The notes beneath the pieces are model-generated. The model was not told the origin of the DNA and did no database searches. It saw only the letters and a program-made list of their open reading frames with translations. From contig JAKULF010000006.1 of assembly GCA_022661535.1 (NCBI GenBank), forward strand, positions 4,025,001 through 4,089,000: 64,000 bases of DNA. Direction: 5' to 3'. The stretch comes from Eutypa lata (lineage: Eukaryota; Ascomycota; Sordariomycetes; Xylariales; Diatrypaceae). A program made the position numbers and the translations under genes. Shown here piece by piece: positions 21,728 to 34,385 of the stretch (its first letter is position 1; every line of letters begins with the position of its first letter).

Positions 21728-24700
21728 GGCCAAATTTGATATCGGGAGGGCTAATTGGTGTAAATGGGGAAGTTTGAAGGTACTTGGGATGACCAGGCGA
21801 GGTAACGACGATGAAAATGTAGGTAAGAGAGATGGAATAGGAGGTAGGAAAGAAAGAGGAAAGCTGGGGGAAGAAGAAGGGAGAAGGGGGAAATGTTGTG
21901 CGGTTGCGCCTGGGCTGGGGGAAAGGCTGCTTGCTTGCTCGGGGAAGGGGGGAAGCGCGCAATGAGTAAAGCTGGGGGGGAGCTGGGGGAAATCTTAGAG
22001 CGTCAGAGGGGGATGGAGGGGGGGAGCTCTGAGAGAGCTTACTTGCGCCTTTGCTTTACCTCCACCATTATTGCATTGCTTGCGCAGCTACATAGGCACT
22101 GCCCATTCTTCCCCCGTTTGACTGCGACTGTGAGAGAGCACTGGGAGGGTGGGTCATGTTTTCGCAAGCGGGCTTGCGATAGTGACGAAAGTCACTCTAT
22201 GCGGTAGAAGTGATGCAATGGTACTAGTCGGGGCATCATGCCGTTGGAACTAGGATCATCACCAGTGAGCTTAAAATCTAAGAAAAGGAACCCAAGAGGG
22301 AGACTATGGGAGGGAAATCCAAATGCCAATGGCTGGTTGGTCGGCGGCGCAACCTTACGGGGAAAATGGAACTGGAACTGGAACTGGGGGAGCAGCAGCA
22401 GCAGCAGCAGCGAGCGGGAAGGGAAAGCTCAGACCTCTCTCCCTTCCCTACCTCCAGACTTACCTGCAGCTGCATACCTGCTAAGCTGCTCTAATGAGTT
22501 TATCCAACCCCTGCCATCCCGAAGCTTCCAAGGTTGGTGTAACTAGTCCTTTGAGGTGCGCATATGTAACTTTCCTACTAATCTTCTTAGATGACTACAT
22601 CTATCGTTGGGGGGGACCGGTGCTCAGAAAGGAATAGCGCATGGTGTAAGAGTCGGAGGAGGACGTCATGATTGCCGATATCACGTGCAGGGCGTGTCTC
22701 CAGACCTCCACGATTCCATTCATACTCCGAGCTCTAGCCCGTTCATCCTGTAGCGACTGCAGTTCTGAGCTGAGCAAACCCAGAAGCCGAGAGCTTACCT
22801 AAGGAGTAGGTAGGTAGGTACATACGCCTACCAAATTTTGGGAGGCAGTCAGTCAGTCATGTTTCCTCAAACGATAGCCATTAGACATTGCTAAATCTTC
22901 ACATTTGGATTAACTCCAGCGTGAACGTCCGAAATTGAAATAACCAACGTTTCAACTCTCAAGTAGTCTTGGATCGGTATTCGCAAGCGGTTGCGCGATC
23001 CTAACTATGATGATGGCGGGCGGCATATTTGTAGCAAGACAACTCTATTGTAGTGGAGGGTGTGGCACTATGACTTTGCTTTTCTCATGTAGTCGCAGGT
23101 CGCAAGCCGCCAGTCGGCAAGAAATTGACCATGTGAAAGACCAAAAAGGACCATGACTATTCCATCTCGTCTTAGGCTTGGTAAACCATTCTTTGATGGA
23201 CCTGGTAGAAACTTGAAAGTAAATGAAATGGTAGGAAGAAAAAGGGTACCATTCAGTGGGTGAGGGGACAGATGCATGTCCGACTACTTAGGTATGCTAT
23301 GCGCTGCGCTTGAATCCCTTACTTACAAGACCATCTTAAGGGCTAGCGCTGTCTTTTAATGGCTGATGCTGCAATAGTACTGTGAAGCATCTATGCGATG
23401 CGTCGATGAGATGAGATGAGATGTTGATCAGCAAAGTGACTAGTCATGATGCAAACCGACAGCCTATATTATACCAGCATGTGTCTCTTAAAGACGTTAT
23501 CCGGTATTAAGAACGGTCGCCGCCCCTTACCTATAAGGAAGGCTAGGGGTGAATGAGACAAACAATAAATAGTGAGCAGTTCGCGTGAAATTTCTTAAAT
23601 TTCAATCGCGTCACGTAATGTCGAGTGATTGATTCGATGCGAGAACAAGATGAAGTAACAATAGTTTTAACGCTTAGGGTCATGGTAAAACCCCGCAATT
23701 TGAGTAGAGAAACCACATGTTGCGAATAACTTCAAGTTCATGGGGTGGAATTTGGAGTAGAAGATTTCTCGGATGAGCCGGCGAATTCAATAACAAGCCG
23801 AAGGAGAAGAACTTCGACAAGATGAAGATCCGACAATAGTTAATTCTTCCTTACAAATCGAGATGGCCAAGACCAAGTTGTTCGGCGTGGCCGGACTTTT
23901 TTGCGAATATTGTATTACTGCCAGTGGGGGGAGCCTTCATGTATCTATATAACAACACTTTCCTGACGTCCGAGCAACTTATGCTTCGTGAGGTCCAAGT
24001 TCGATAATCAGGTCAAAGCTGAAAACTGTTTCCACGCGACAGGCGGCGACGGAGAAGCTCTTACGGGTTCGTAACCGTCCATCCAGGGGTAGGAAAATGT
24101 TTGAGCTACGAGCTATGCCCGAATGAGGAAGATGCATGGGTCTCGTAAGGCTTCCGAGATGGGGCCAGCAACAGCCAAGATGGGCCTAACACATAGCCTA
24201 CGTAATAAGATGAATCCATATGGTTGGTAACATGGGAAACAAGGTGCGACGCATACCCGAGGTACAGTAGCCACATACATTAGCAGATTAGGTAAGTATG
24301 GAATTAAAATATACCTGACGATAGGCTGACAGGTGAAAAGGGAGTCATCATTGTCCCCTAATTTACATGATGCACATGCAGACCAGCTGTCATTTGCGTG
24401 AGCGGTATGACCTGAAACGTATTAACTTAGCATCTCAAGCCCATCAGATCCACGGCGCAGATTTCGCGGTGTAGACTAGAGCTCTAGATACTAGAATTAG
24501 ACCTCCTGACTGTCATCCTATGTACCAACCTTACTGTCACTGTTGGCGCCTCCAACTCCTACATACCCAATACTTTAATATGTAGATATTGTCATCTCCA
24601 TCAGCACTGTGTTTTGTGTGTCCAATGCAGTTTGTTCTTTAGCAACACACATATGCGGTCATGGAGATGCGGTACGACTGGGAATGGGGAACGCCAACAA

Positions 24701-26918
24701 ACTGGACTCGAATGCGTCGTATATTCCTGAATGCATTGTCGTTAATAGTTATGTTCAAATGTAAAGTGAATGCGTCAGCGATCATTTGGAGAAATACGCC
24801 TATTCAACGACAATTCGTAAAAGGAGAAAAATAGATAAATTAATAAAGAATCCTCGAGGCTGACATCATGATCTCACGGAAGAACCGGGGTAGCATAACG
24901 TCGAGTACCTATATTATGTATACGTTATGTAGGTAACGCTCCGAGGAATCGTTCTCAAAGAAAGTTCTTTTTCCTTTCCTGATTTGTTTTGTCGGGACAG
25001 TCTCTACCAATCAGAGCATTAGTTATACTGAGGACTTATGCAGCTTCAACATGCTAGTGCGGTGCTTAGTCCACGGTCCCTTGTTAATTTATGACATACC
25101 AATTCAGGCACCAACTGGAGATCCCCTGTCAAGTTCAAAAGAGATTCTTCCCGCTAAAGCCGGACAGACCTAACAGCGATGTTGTTACCGGCTTCAATAT
25201 ACGCCGAATCGAATCTGCAATCTTAAATTTCTCCATCGCGAGCTGAAGAATAAGAGACGGACCGTTGCGAGGGCCTAACTCGGGAATCTCGATTACTCTG
25301 GAAAAATACTGACAACTTTTTCATGTTTCCTTCATTTGTTGTCAAGTTGTGAAATGCCGTTGTTTGGTTTGCAGTTCGGTAGTTAGTAATTTCTGTCTAT
25401 CATAGTGAACTTGTCTACTACGTATAATCATCAAAAGATATTCATCGACTTGTAGAACTGCCTACCTTTTATGGCCCAGTCACTCCACCTCATCGAGATT
25501 TTACTTTATTATATTCCATTTTAATTTGCTTTTTCCCCTACCACTCATTCAACGCCTCGCGCCTCGCGCCTCTGAATTTTTGAATTTTTTTTATTCGAGG
25601 CATTTTATCTTATCATCTTGTCTCTCATCCTGGAACGCCTTGCAGCCTTGGTAGAAGCGAGCGTGTCGCAATGGGAGTGAATAGGAGTACTCCTGCCTCT
25701 CTCCTCTCTTGTCTAAGACACGCATAAACAGCCTGCTTGCCCAACAATACACAACCGCATGACCCGCGTTACTTGCAACACGGGATCCTCCACTTGCATC
25801 ATATCAAAGATCAAGACTTCGAATCGGATCGCTCATTGGCCCTCGAACAGAAACATATAACTGGGAGTCCTTGCTTGTGCCACACCACCCACCAGGAATC
25901 GATAGAGCGGCAGTTTGCACGACAGTCAGTATTAGATTGTGTGTGCACAAGAAATATATAGGAAGAGTGTGGGGAATACTTTGACTACAGATGGATTAAT
26001 AGTCGTTGAAAAGGGAAGAAAAAGAAAGAAGAAAAAAAGAAGCGATGGAATGGCCCTAAACATCGGGAAAATATCTCCATCACTCTCACATCTGACGTCT
26101 TACTTCCCGCCTTTTTCCTTTCACCCATCTACCTACCTACCTCGGACGTTGTCTCAAGCCCGAACCAAAAGGCCGAACTATCTCGAACTATCTTCCGACC
26201 ACGGACTCTGCATGTGGCTTCATTGACACCTGACCAGTTAATGTTCAGAAGATAGCTAGTTATAGGATCCCTCTTTTCGTCGACCCGTTGTGACATTAAT
26301 TTTTTTTCGGGACTTCATAAGCATTCAGCCTATCAAGAAAGCAGCATTTGGAGTATTGGTTTCGCCAAGCGCATTCATTCAATCAACGTCTACAGTGGGC
26401 CAGTGGGAACTATCTTGCATAGACTAATCAATACTACTCTAAGGCCCGAGCTGAGGTGCGTTATAGGTTGAGGTATACTGCAAGGTACCTAATCTGCTAA
26501 TGTATTGTACCTGACATTACTGCATATTACATTACAGCACATTTACCTACCTAGTCTCTAGTGTACATACACCCGCTCAGAACAACTGGGGGCACCTGCA
26601 AGTTGCAACAACCTTGACTGCTTTGAATCAATTTTCATTCGTTCGTCTTTTGATTCTCCAACAAATTCTCAAATTCCCATTTCGGATTCATAGACCTAAT
26701 CCCTTACCTATCGACCTGATTATCGGTATCTTCTCGACTTGACCCGACTCTGTATAAGACTTATACAGCCTTTAACTTCGGTGGTGGTCTTGCTTCATCT
26801 CAAGTCTCCAGGTATCCCCACGACATTTCCACCATATATACCTATGATAGGATAAGAAACGGCAGTCGTTCTCGAAGCACGATACAAAGGCCTGGCTGGC
26901 GGGCCATTGTCGCCAATC
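21728..26918. other. 5.2-kb gene-free region upstream of the TBC gene
   Basis: No coding sequence I can support on either strand; frames at 21714-22546 come from purine-rich DNA, and 25737-26226 has no motif. The left part (21740-22540) is purine-rich and holds a (AGC)7 repeat. A TAGGTAGGTAGG patch lies at about 22807-22822. The region from 26100 to 26918, CT-rich with CCTACC patches, is probably the promoter and long leader of the TBC gene. No tRNA or transposon recognised. Confidence 0.45.
22391..22411. repeat. (AGC)7 trinucleotide repeat
   Basis: Seven perfect AGC units following a GGAACT-type repeat (22367-22386). Not in a supported gene. Confidence 0.85.
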
Positions 26919-29753
26919 ATGGCGCGAACAATGGCCGAGCCTGATGAGCTGAATCAGTACCCAATTTCACACCATCAAAGGCACCTAGAACGAGAGCAAA
27001 GTTTAAAGTTTAGAAACTTGGGACCGTATGCCAATGCTAATGCCACGACTACAACCACGAACACGAACACGACGACAATAACTCGGACGCAGTCATCAAA
27101 CCAAAGTCGAATGCAGATCGGGGATTCCAAACATCCCCCAGACTCACCAATGACCCCGGCGTGGGCTGACCAGGACGTACAATTTGACCACGACCGTGAC
27201 GATACCCACTACACATCTTCCTCGGCTGCCACGACACCTTTCACATCATTCAATCGTACCTCGGATTCCACAGCCATTACCTCCCTCTCCACATTAGATG
27301 AAAGTCCTACTCCATCACAGTTACCCTCACCACGATGGGATTCGCTCGCCCATCACATACCAGCAGATCATGACCATTCTATCGAGTCTGCGTATAAACA
27401 TGACCACGAGAATCATTATGCCGCGGAACAGTCGAATGCACAACATCGCCGAAGCAATTCACTGAACTCGGAGGCGAGGGATGAGTTTCCTCCGCTACGG
27501 AGTCCCAAGGCCACCACTTTCGAGACTCGATATCAAGCGTCAGAGCCCGCATCAACGCCCACATCGCCAAGGTCTGTAAGCAACTTTTCCAGGCCCCGTA
27601 ACGCGAGCAACAAACAATTGTACGAAGACGTCCGAGTCCATCTCCCCATCCAAGTTCGATCCGAGTCAGCCCGTCCCGATCTTTCACTTAACCATACTGC
27701 CTCTACCTCCTCGTGGCCTCGAGAACGAGGACAGTCCATTTCTTCCAACCAGTCATCCGCTACGTTCGCCTCTCTCCCGATTCGGCCATCTCTCGATTAT
27801 CCAGGTGATAACTTTCGGGGCAGAAATCGGCAGCCAAATCCACCGTCTTCCCGCCCACCCGTCTCGTACCGCACAGATGGTAGTGGCTCCCTTCACAATC
27901 TCGATCCGATTCCTCGAATGGCGTCGTTGCCCTCGGATAAACTGCGATCGAGCTACCGGTCACAACAGTCGGAATCTACAGCGCAAGAGACGGTCGAGAC
28001 GGAGAGGAGTAGCATAGCGACTAGAAATAGTTCCATCATTTCGGCGTATGGACATATCGACGATGATTTCAGTATAGAAGATGTTATGGGCATGTACGAG
28101 AAGGGATTCGAAGACGATTCAGCACCTGAAGACAACGATGAGGACAATGGTCATGACAATGACTCGAGGCCTGCGACAGCGGGGTCGGAGTTAAGGAGGA
28201 GGACAATGGTGCTGGAAGCTATGACGGCCCCTCCATCTATACCTGCTGCGGTGGCAGAACTACCAGGTGGAGCTCACATCATACGAGATTCAGCTTCCAT
28301 GTTCAGATCTTCTGGTCTACCCGCAGATGTTCCGAGGGACGCTGACGTTAGCGGAAACCCAAACCCTAGCGCGGAACATGACTCGGGAGAGTTGCCCAAC
28401 GATGATAGTGGCAGCGAATTTGAGATGCACCGACCCACTCGACAGATGACTGATATGACCTTGACCATGGCTACCGACAGAGATCGTTATGGTTTCCGCA
28501 AGCAGAATCAGTATCTCACCCGAGAGCAATACGATACGTGGAACGGAGGCTACACGGAATACCTTGCCAGAAGGAGGAAGAAGTGGGCTGTGTACCTGAA
28601 AGAGAATGGACTTATGACGGATACTCCCAACAGGTTCCCTCCTCGATCTGCGAAGACAAAGCGGTTTATACGTAAAGGGATACCCCCAGAGTGGCGTGGT
28701 GCAGCATGGTTCTATTATGCCGGCGGTCCCGCGATTCTTTCGCAACATGCTGGAGTATACGATGGGCTTTTGAAGCGAGACGCTAAGGAAGTCGACCTCG
28801 AGGCGATCGAACGTGACTTGCATCGCACGTTCCCTGACAACATCAGGTTTCGCTCCGCCCAGACCCCGTCATCACCGTCGAATTCCGATGAGCCCCGTGA
28901 GAGTCAACAAACTGTGAAAGAAGCGCAAAATAACGGCAGAAGACCGGAGACGCCCATGATCTCATCCCTACGCCGTGTCCTCCACGCCTTTGCTGTCTAT
29001 AATCCACGCATCGGCTATTGCCAGTCTCTCAACTTCCTTGCGGGCTTGTTACTCCTTTTCGTCGAGACCGAGGAATACGCCTTCTGGCTTCTCAACATAA
29101 TCACTCGAGTTTACCTTCCGGGAACCCATGAGGTTAGCCTCGAAGGAGCTAATGTCGACTTGGGTGTTCTAATGTCCTCGCTCCGAGAGTCGATGCCAGC
29201 GGTCTGGACTAAGATTGGTGGCGAGTTGGATGGCACAGATGCGATTCGACCAAGTAGAAGTAGGAGGAATAGGAACAAACAGCCCGAACCCACTCGACTA
29301 CCACCCATTACGCTCTGCATGACGGCTTGGTTCATGAGCTGCTTCATTGGTACTCTCCCGATAGAAAGTACACTACGGGTATGGGACATCTTCTTCTACG
29401 AGGGCTCCAAAACACTCTTCCGCATCGCCATGACCGTCTTCAAGCTAGGCGAAGCCGAGATCAAGGCCGTTGGGGATCCTATGGAGATCTTCCAAGTGGT
29501 GCAGACGATCCCGCGCAAGCTTATCGATGCCAATGCCCTCATCGACGCCTGCTTCAAACGCCGCAACGGGTTTGGTCATATCAGTCAGGAGATGGTTGAC
29601 CACAAGAGACAGGAGCGGCGATTCCAGGTCAAGGCCGAGAAGGAAAGGATGGCTCGTGGTGAGAATGCTGTCATCCCCGAATTCGATGCCAAGAGGAAAG
29701 GATCCCTATGGGGCCGACGGAGAGAACGCACTCAGCCTGCTGAAGTGCTGTAA
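26919..29753 (+). CDS. TBC-domain Rab GTPase-activating protein, 944 aa
   Basis: Stimulates GTP hydrolysis by a Rab GTPase in membrane traffic. Single exon. The ATG at 26919 is the first in frame, since upstream codons are non-ATG. Residues 1 to about 520 are disordered, Ser/Thr/Pro-rich, with an Asn/Thr repeat near 30-55 and an acidic patch near 400-425. The TBC domain spans about 585-850, beginning GIPPEWRGAAW. The arginine finger motif is IERDLHRTFP (Asp633, Arg636), the glutamine finger GYCQSLN (Tyr700, Gln702), and the later box SCFIGTLP..TLRVWDIFFYEGS is conserved. Both catalytic fingers are intact, so it should be active. A basic insertion (near 785-800, SRSRRNRNKQPEP) interrupts the domain, as in several fungal members. 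Closest to the GYP2/GYP3-MSB3 kind by sequence style; the Rab partner is unknown. Confidence 0.93.
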   Translation: MARTMAEPDELNQYPISHHQRHLEREQSLKFRNLGPYANANATTTTTNTNTTTITRTQSSNQSRMQIGDSKHPPDSPMTPAWADQDVQFDHDRDDTHYTSSSAATTPFTSFNRTSDSTAITSLSTLDESPTPSQLPSPRWDSLAHHIPADHDHSIESAYKHDHENHYAAEQSNAQHRRSNSLNSEARDEFPPLRSPKATTFETRYQASEPASTPTSPRSVSNFSRPRNASNKQLYEDVRVHLPIQVRSESARPDLSLNHTASTSSWPRERGQSISSNQSSATFASLPIRPSLDYPGDNFRGRNRQPNPPSSRPPVSYRTDGSGSLHNLDPIPRMASLPSDKLRSSYRSQQSESTAQETVETERSSIATRNSSIISAYGHIDDDFSIEDVMGMYEKGFEDDSAPEDNDEDNGHDNDSRPATAGSELRRRTMVLEAMTAPPSIPAAVAELPGGAHIIRDSASMFRSSGLPADVPRDADVSGNPNPSAEHDSGELPNDDSGSEFEMHRPTRQMTDMTLTMATDRDRYGFRKQNQYLTREQYDTWNGGYTEYLARRRKKWAVYLKENGLMTDTPNRFPPRSAKTKRFIRKGIPPEWRGAAWFYYAGGPAILSQHAGVYDGLLKRDAKEVDLEAIERDLHRTFPDNIRFRSAQTPSSPSNSDEPRESQQTVKEAQNNGRRPETPMISSLRRVLHAFAVYNPRIGYCQSLNFLAGLLLLFVETEEYAFWLLNIITRVYLPGTHEVSLEGANVDLGVLMSSLRESMPAVWTKIGGELDGTDAIRPSRSRRNRNKQPEPTRLPPITLCMTAWFMSCFIGTLPIESTLRVWDIFFYEGSKTLFRIAMTVFKLGEAEIKAVGDPMEIFQVVQTIPRKLIDANALIDACFKRRNGFGHISQEMVDHKRQERRFQVKAEKERMARGENAVIPEFDAKRKGSLWGRRRERTQPAEVL

Positions 29754-31083
29754 TGCTAGCATTGTCAGGCGTTCCGGCTACATCCGACTCGACACGTCTC
29801 TATGATTCTACGAACCGTCGGTTACTGGCCGGCCAGTCGTCGTGATGCATTTGCCCTTCTTCGCCTGCAGACCCCTACTGTTACTACTTACTACTACTAG
29901 TACTACCATTACTACCGACCCCCACCCACAGCCGGCCTCTACATGTCTACATACTATTCTTTTCCTTTGGAGCCTCCACGCTGCATATATCAGAATATTC
30001 TTTCTTGTCTTTTATTTTTTTAAAACCTTTTTTCTTACGATATCCAAACTAATGTTACGATTCACGGCCGTCTTTGATAATGGAACGGAATACATAAAAT
30101 TTTCACAGGGGAAAAAGGGAAAAAAGGGGTTCATACATACATACATCAAACCACACCGTGTGGTTTAACGGCATAGCATAGCAGCATACACCTTTTTTTG
30201 TCTTTTCGGCGCAAAATCTTTTTGAAACGCATTTCTGGTCCGGATACAACAACCACAAAACCAAACCTGAACTGAACCATCATATTGGAACCCATCTTCT
30301 TCTTTTTCTTTTTCTTCTTTTTGTTTTTGTTGTTCCCTTTGTCGAAATCAAATCAATGTTTCTCGGTCTGTGTTGTCTGGAGGTTTAGGGCAGGGTGTTC
30401 TTTTTTCCAGCTTTCGATATGATCGATGTATTTGCATTTTCATACTGCCAACCCAATCTATGATTAGATTAGGTGTAGGAAGTGGCATTGTATTTTCTTC
30501 GCTGTTTGAGAGCCTTGCAAGAGAGATGTAAGCAGGCTTTTATCTGTAAGGATGGATTGGAAGGGAAGGGAAGGGAGATAGGTAGGACGGTTTGAAACAA
30601 ACACATTGTCTAAGCATGGAATGGAGGTAAATCTAACTAGATATTTCCCCTCGTGCTACTAGGCTGAATGAAGAGGGAAACACTAGATTGAGGGGAGAGA
30701 ATAGAACAGAACAGAAGAGAGAGAGACAGAGAATAGCAAGCATAGGATAGGGGCGGAAGAAGAGAACAGAAGAGAAGAGAAGAAACAAAGCGATGATAAA
30801 TGCCTTGGCAACTGTATATACTACACACACACAAACACACATATGATACCTCCGCCCCCTTCTATACGAGGCGAAATACATACTTGCATACTTACATTTC
30901 TACTTTCGTGCAAACTCCGAATGTGCTGATGTGAGTGGATGGATGGTGGAAGCAACCAAGTGCTGTGTGGAATGAGGCGAGTAGTACAATACGGTCACAG
31001 CACAGCACACGGGCATGCCACTGATCACCATACCCATACGTACATCGTACTCGCCCTGAACAAACCAACCCCAGCTGGCATGA

Positions 31084-31109
31084 CATGGCATGGCATGGCA
31101 TGGCATGCC
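31084..31109. repeat. (ATGGC)n pentanucleotide repeat
   Basis: Four to five ATGGC units ending in GCCAT, so the block is nearly self-complementary at its right edge. A related GCCATGCCATGCC stretch lies at about 32062-32075. Confidence 0.75.
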
Positions 31110-31440
31110 ATACATAGCATTGCTGACATAAGTAACAACCACAGTTTTGTTTTAGCCAGAATCAGCAAGATCGATAGATAGGTAGGTCGCTAAGAACGAT
31201 TGACCAGCCGGGAAGCCGACATGTTGTGATATCTACCACAAAGTTACCTACATAGGTAGGTAGGTAGGTTAGGTACCTATGTATGTTATGGTCTTCGAAG
31301 CTCTTGGCTTGATTTGGTTTGGTCTTAGGTAGTTAACAAGAACATGATTCATTCGCCTCGTCGTCGGTTGGATTCGAAATCTAACTAGGCTTGGTAAGTA
31401 AGAGCTTGCCTGCTTAACTCAACTTTACCTGGACTAGACC

Positions 31441-31460
31441 TATCTATCTATCTATCTATC
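31441..31460. repeat. (TATC)5 tetranucleotide repeat
   Basis: Five perfect TATC units. Not in a gene. Confidence 0.85.
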
Positions 31461-31851
31461 TGTAGGAAGTATAACTAGATTTTCCTAAACTCGATGTGTG
31501 GTATGATACAGTATAATACAACACGAATAAACTCGACTGAAGTATTAACTTATTATATATTAAGTAAGAAAGTACATACGTCTTGAGCATTCATGATACA
31601 TAGGTACTTATAGTTAAGTTGGACATAACGTAAATTGGTACTGAATGTACATAGTTAATGTAATGCACTTAATTAGAAACCACCATCTGTCTGAACTCAC
31701 CCCATACGCTGGGAGAGGAAGAGGAAAAGAAAGGTCGTGTTTTCATTTAGTTGTTCATACAATTCGTTCATTCATTCATTGAATTTATTTATCCCGTCCG
31801 TCCATCCATCCATTTATTTGTCCATTACGTTCCATTTTCTCTTTCCGTCCC

Positions 31852-31854
<3 letters not shown>

Positions 31855-31887
<33 letters not shown>

Positions 31888-31919
31888 AGAGAGAGAGAGA
31901 ATGAGAGAGAGAGTGTGAG
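31855..31919. repeat. (GA)n dinucleotide tract
   Basis: About 65 bases of GA repeat with two AATGA interruptions, followed by an A-rich purine tract (31935-31975). Open frames here are composition artefacts. Confidence 0.9.
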
Positions 31920-32168
31920 ACATGATCCCGTTGCAAAAAGAAGAAAAAAAGAAAAAAAAAAGAAAAAGAGAGAAGGAAAACTGCATTCGGTGCCTCCTAT
32001 CTGGCCTTAAATGCAAGTGCCGTATGTACTGTAATGTACGTAACGTAAGGTCATGTAACACAATGCCATGCCATGCCGTGACACACATTCTCTCATCTAC
32101 GCCCTCACCCCCCCCCCTCTCTCCCCCTCAACCCCACGAAAACCCTCCCACCAAACCTAAGCGCCTAA

Positions 32169-32767
32169 CTAAGGTCTACCCGTAACAGCATGTCTCGCCA
32201 CATACGCCTTAGCGTTCCGCTCAAACGCAGGCCTATCGGTCCGGTACTCCTCGGCGATGCGGGCCTCGAGGGGGTCGTCCGGGTTCGGCTCGACCAACAA
32301 CTGGCGCACGGCCTCGAGCACGGCCCGGATGCGGCAGGGCGGCTTCCAGGCGTCGGGCTTCAGGATCCCCAGGCACACGTTCCCGCTGCTGTCGTTGGTC
32401 ACGTTGGGGTGCCAGATCCGCGTCGCGAAGTTGATCGTCGGCGCCTTGAACGGGTACTCCGACGGCAGCGTTAGTGTTAGGTGGAAGGTCCCGCCCGCGT
32501 ACGGCGTCGCAGGGGGGCCCGCGAGGGTGATCGACCACGCGTGAAGGTTCGATTCGGAGGGCAGCGTTACTGTCATGCCGGGGGGTGGGGTGGTGGTGCA
32601 TTCTTGGAGTTCCTGGTGCGAGGGACGGGGGTTTGTTAGCTGTGGATGGATGGAGGTAGGGAGGGAGGGAGGGAGAGAAGGAGGGAGAGCGGGAGTGAGT
32701 AGGGAAAAGGCGTAGGTGGGGGTTAACATACCTTGCTAATGCGCTTCAGGGAGTTTGCGGCGGCCAT
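32169..32767 (-). CDS. E2 ubiquitin-conjugating enzyme, 159 aa
   Basis: Carries ubiquitin (or a related modifier) as a thioester from E1 to E3-bound substrates. Exon 1 (32767-32732) encodes only MAAANSLKRISK. An intron of 119 bp (donor GTATGT, acceptor CACCAG) leads to exon 2 (32612-32169), giving 159 aa, a class I E2 with only the UBC fold. Visible: GPPATPYAGG (45-53), YPFKAP, HPN at 80-82 and the catalytic Cys92 in GNVCLGILK, then the LLVEPNPDDPL loop. The open frame starting at 32729 inside the intron is not the true start. The body resembles UBC4/5-like enzymes, but the GMTV insert near the N-terminus and CLGILK suggest a separate fungal E2 group; I do not assign a symbol. Coding GC is high. 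Confidence 0.93.
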
Positions 32768-32985
32768 GGTTGCTGCTGTTATTGTTGCTGGGACGAGACT
32801 GAGTTGTTGGTTATGTAGTGGTTGTCGTAGTTGTAGATCGTACGATGCTGGTCCGGTATTTCTCGGTCTTCTCTCGACGTGCGTTTCTGCGCTTTGCGTG
32901 ATGAAAGTGTAGTACGGTGTGGTGTAACGTAGGTGATGATTCCAAGGTCCAAACGAACACTCGGATATCGAGGTGTCGGGGCAGG

Positions 32986-32993
32986 TATTTATA
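32986..32993 (-). promoter_or_regulatory. TATA-box-like element of the E2 gene
   Basis: On the minus strand TATAAATA, 219 bases before the ATG at 32767, in front of a mixed leader. Position is plausible for a fungal promoter; no other support. Confidence 0.35.
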
Positions 32994-33315
32994 GATACTA
33001 GATCATATCCTGTATGTAGTAGGCACTTGAACCGTTCGTTTGCGAAACAGACGAGAAGGTGCTGGGTAGGTATTTCACGTAGCTAGGTGCTTTCCTCGTT
33101 TCGAGATGTCGCACGACGGAAGATGAAAAGAAGAGAAGGAAGAGAAGAGAAATGAGGCGGAAGTGTCAGGCTGAACGAAGATGTTTGTTCGTCCTGGTGT
33201 GGGTGAAGTGTTTGTGTGTTTTAAGTTAGGTATCTGAATAACTTTCTAAGTAGGTATGTATGCAAGTAGGGAAAGGTAGGTATTCCGTCAGTCTATTAAA
33301 GTTAGGCAGGCAAGA

Positions 33316-33336
33316 CAGGCAGGCAGGCAGGCAGGC
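33316..33336. repeat. (GGCA)n tetranucleotide repeat
   Basis: Five GGCA/AGGC units, preceded by two interrupted copies (GGCAGGCAAGACAGGC). Confidence 0.75.
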
Positions 33337-33465
33337 TGACACCTAAAATGGGGACTAGATTTCTAGATCGTGGGAAATGTGGGGAAATCTTAGGTATGTA
33401 GAGGTAGGTATGCACCGTAGCTTCAAATCGCCTTGAATTTCCACTGGAGCACAAGAGACACTCAA

Positions 33466-33498
33466 CTATGAGTCTATGAGTCTATGAGTCTATGAGTC
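33466..33498. repeat. (CTATGAGT)4 octanucleotide tandem repeat
   Basis: Four perfect 8-bp units plus one base. The length looks suited to copy-number variation between strains. Confidence 0.9.
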
Positions 33499-34385
33499 AA
33501 TTACTTATGTACGTATGTGGAATTCCAATGTCGGAATTTTTATGTACAGAAGAGCATGTTGACAGGTTAATCAGTATGTACGAAGTAGAGGAGAAGCTTC
33601 ACATGTTGTAATGAATACTTTACCTAACTAGATGACATCAGGTGGGGTTGCTGGGTTCGGCATGAAGCGGCGGGCAGTCATGGCAATGAGGGGCAAATGA
33701 ACCCATGCGACGAAGAAATGTCTTGGCTTGTAACGACAAAATGTGGGGTATGTTCCCTCCGGGTTGTAGACACAACTGACAAATAGTCATCGTTCTTCAT
33801 GTAGCATAGAAGCAACGAGTTTGCAAGCTGAATTACCACGAGATGATTCTACCTCTAAGAAGGTGATCTCATAACATTATACTAATACCACATCAACTGA
33901 ATTCGTTATTATGTAACTATGTACTTCTAGTTGCTGATGCTGAGCACTTGTCCCAATAAGTTCAGTGCACCAAGCAACATGAGTTTATAAGAGCTATTCT
34001 ATTCCCACAAGCTGGAGTTCTTCTACCTAGAGATGCTCCTAGAATACCAGTCTGACTCCCATCAACTACGGGTGGCCATAATCCCGATTCCAAAACAACG
34101 CCGTGCCTATGTCTCCTGAAAGCAAACCACGCGCAACGCCTGTGCTGGGTATCAAATCTTGACTCTTAAAGACAAACGCCATCTGTTTCCTTTTACCCCT
34201 CTACCCTTAAAAGTCTTACACCGTAGTTGTACACATATGCACATGTGATAGAGTCTGAGCCAGCTGTCTTAGCCAACTTCAATCGTCAGCTGTTCCATCC
34301 ATCGTGCACCATCCCATAGCTAGCTAGAACGGTGTCATTGTGGCAAGTGTCTTATACCAATAATGAGAGGTACCAGACTAGACGA

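Larger units (their letters stand above)
29754..32168. other. Intergenic, rich in microsatellites
   Basis: Shared 3' region of the convergent TBC and E2 genes. T-rich tracts (30000-30050, 30300-30345), GA/AG-rich DNA (30550-30790), and several simple repeats listed separately. An inverted arrangement of CCTA and TAGG units at about 31246-31284 could fold back. No coding sequence supported. Confidence 0.45.
32768..34385. other. Intergenic: E2 promoter and BRF1 3' region
   Basis: No gene supported. Contains the E2 leader (to about 32950), TAGGTA-type patches (33227-33290), a GGCA repeat and an 8-bp tandem repeat. No RNA gene recognised. Confidence 0.4.

Noticed and set aside
31825..32185. Two overlapping 87-codon frames over the GA tract
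   Set aside because: Produced by the dinucleotide repeat and poly-A.
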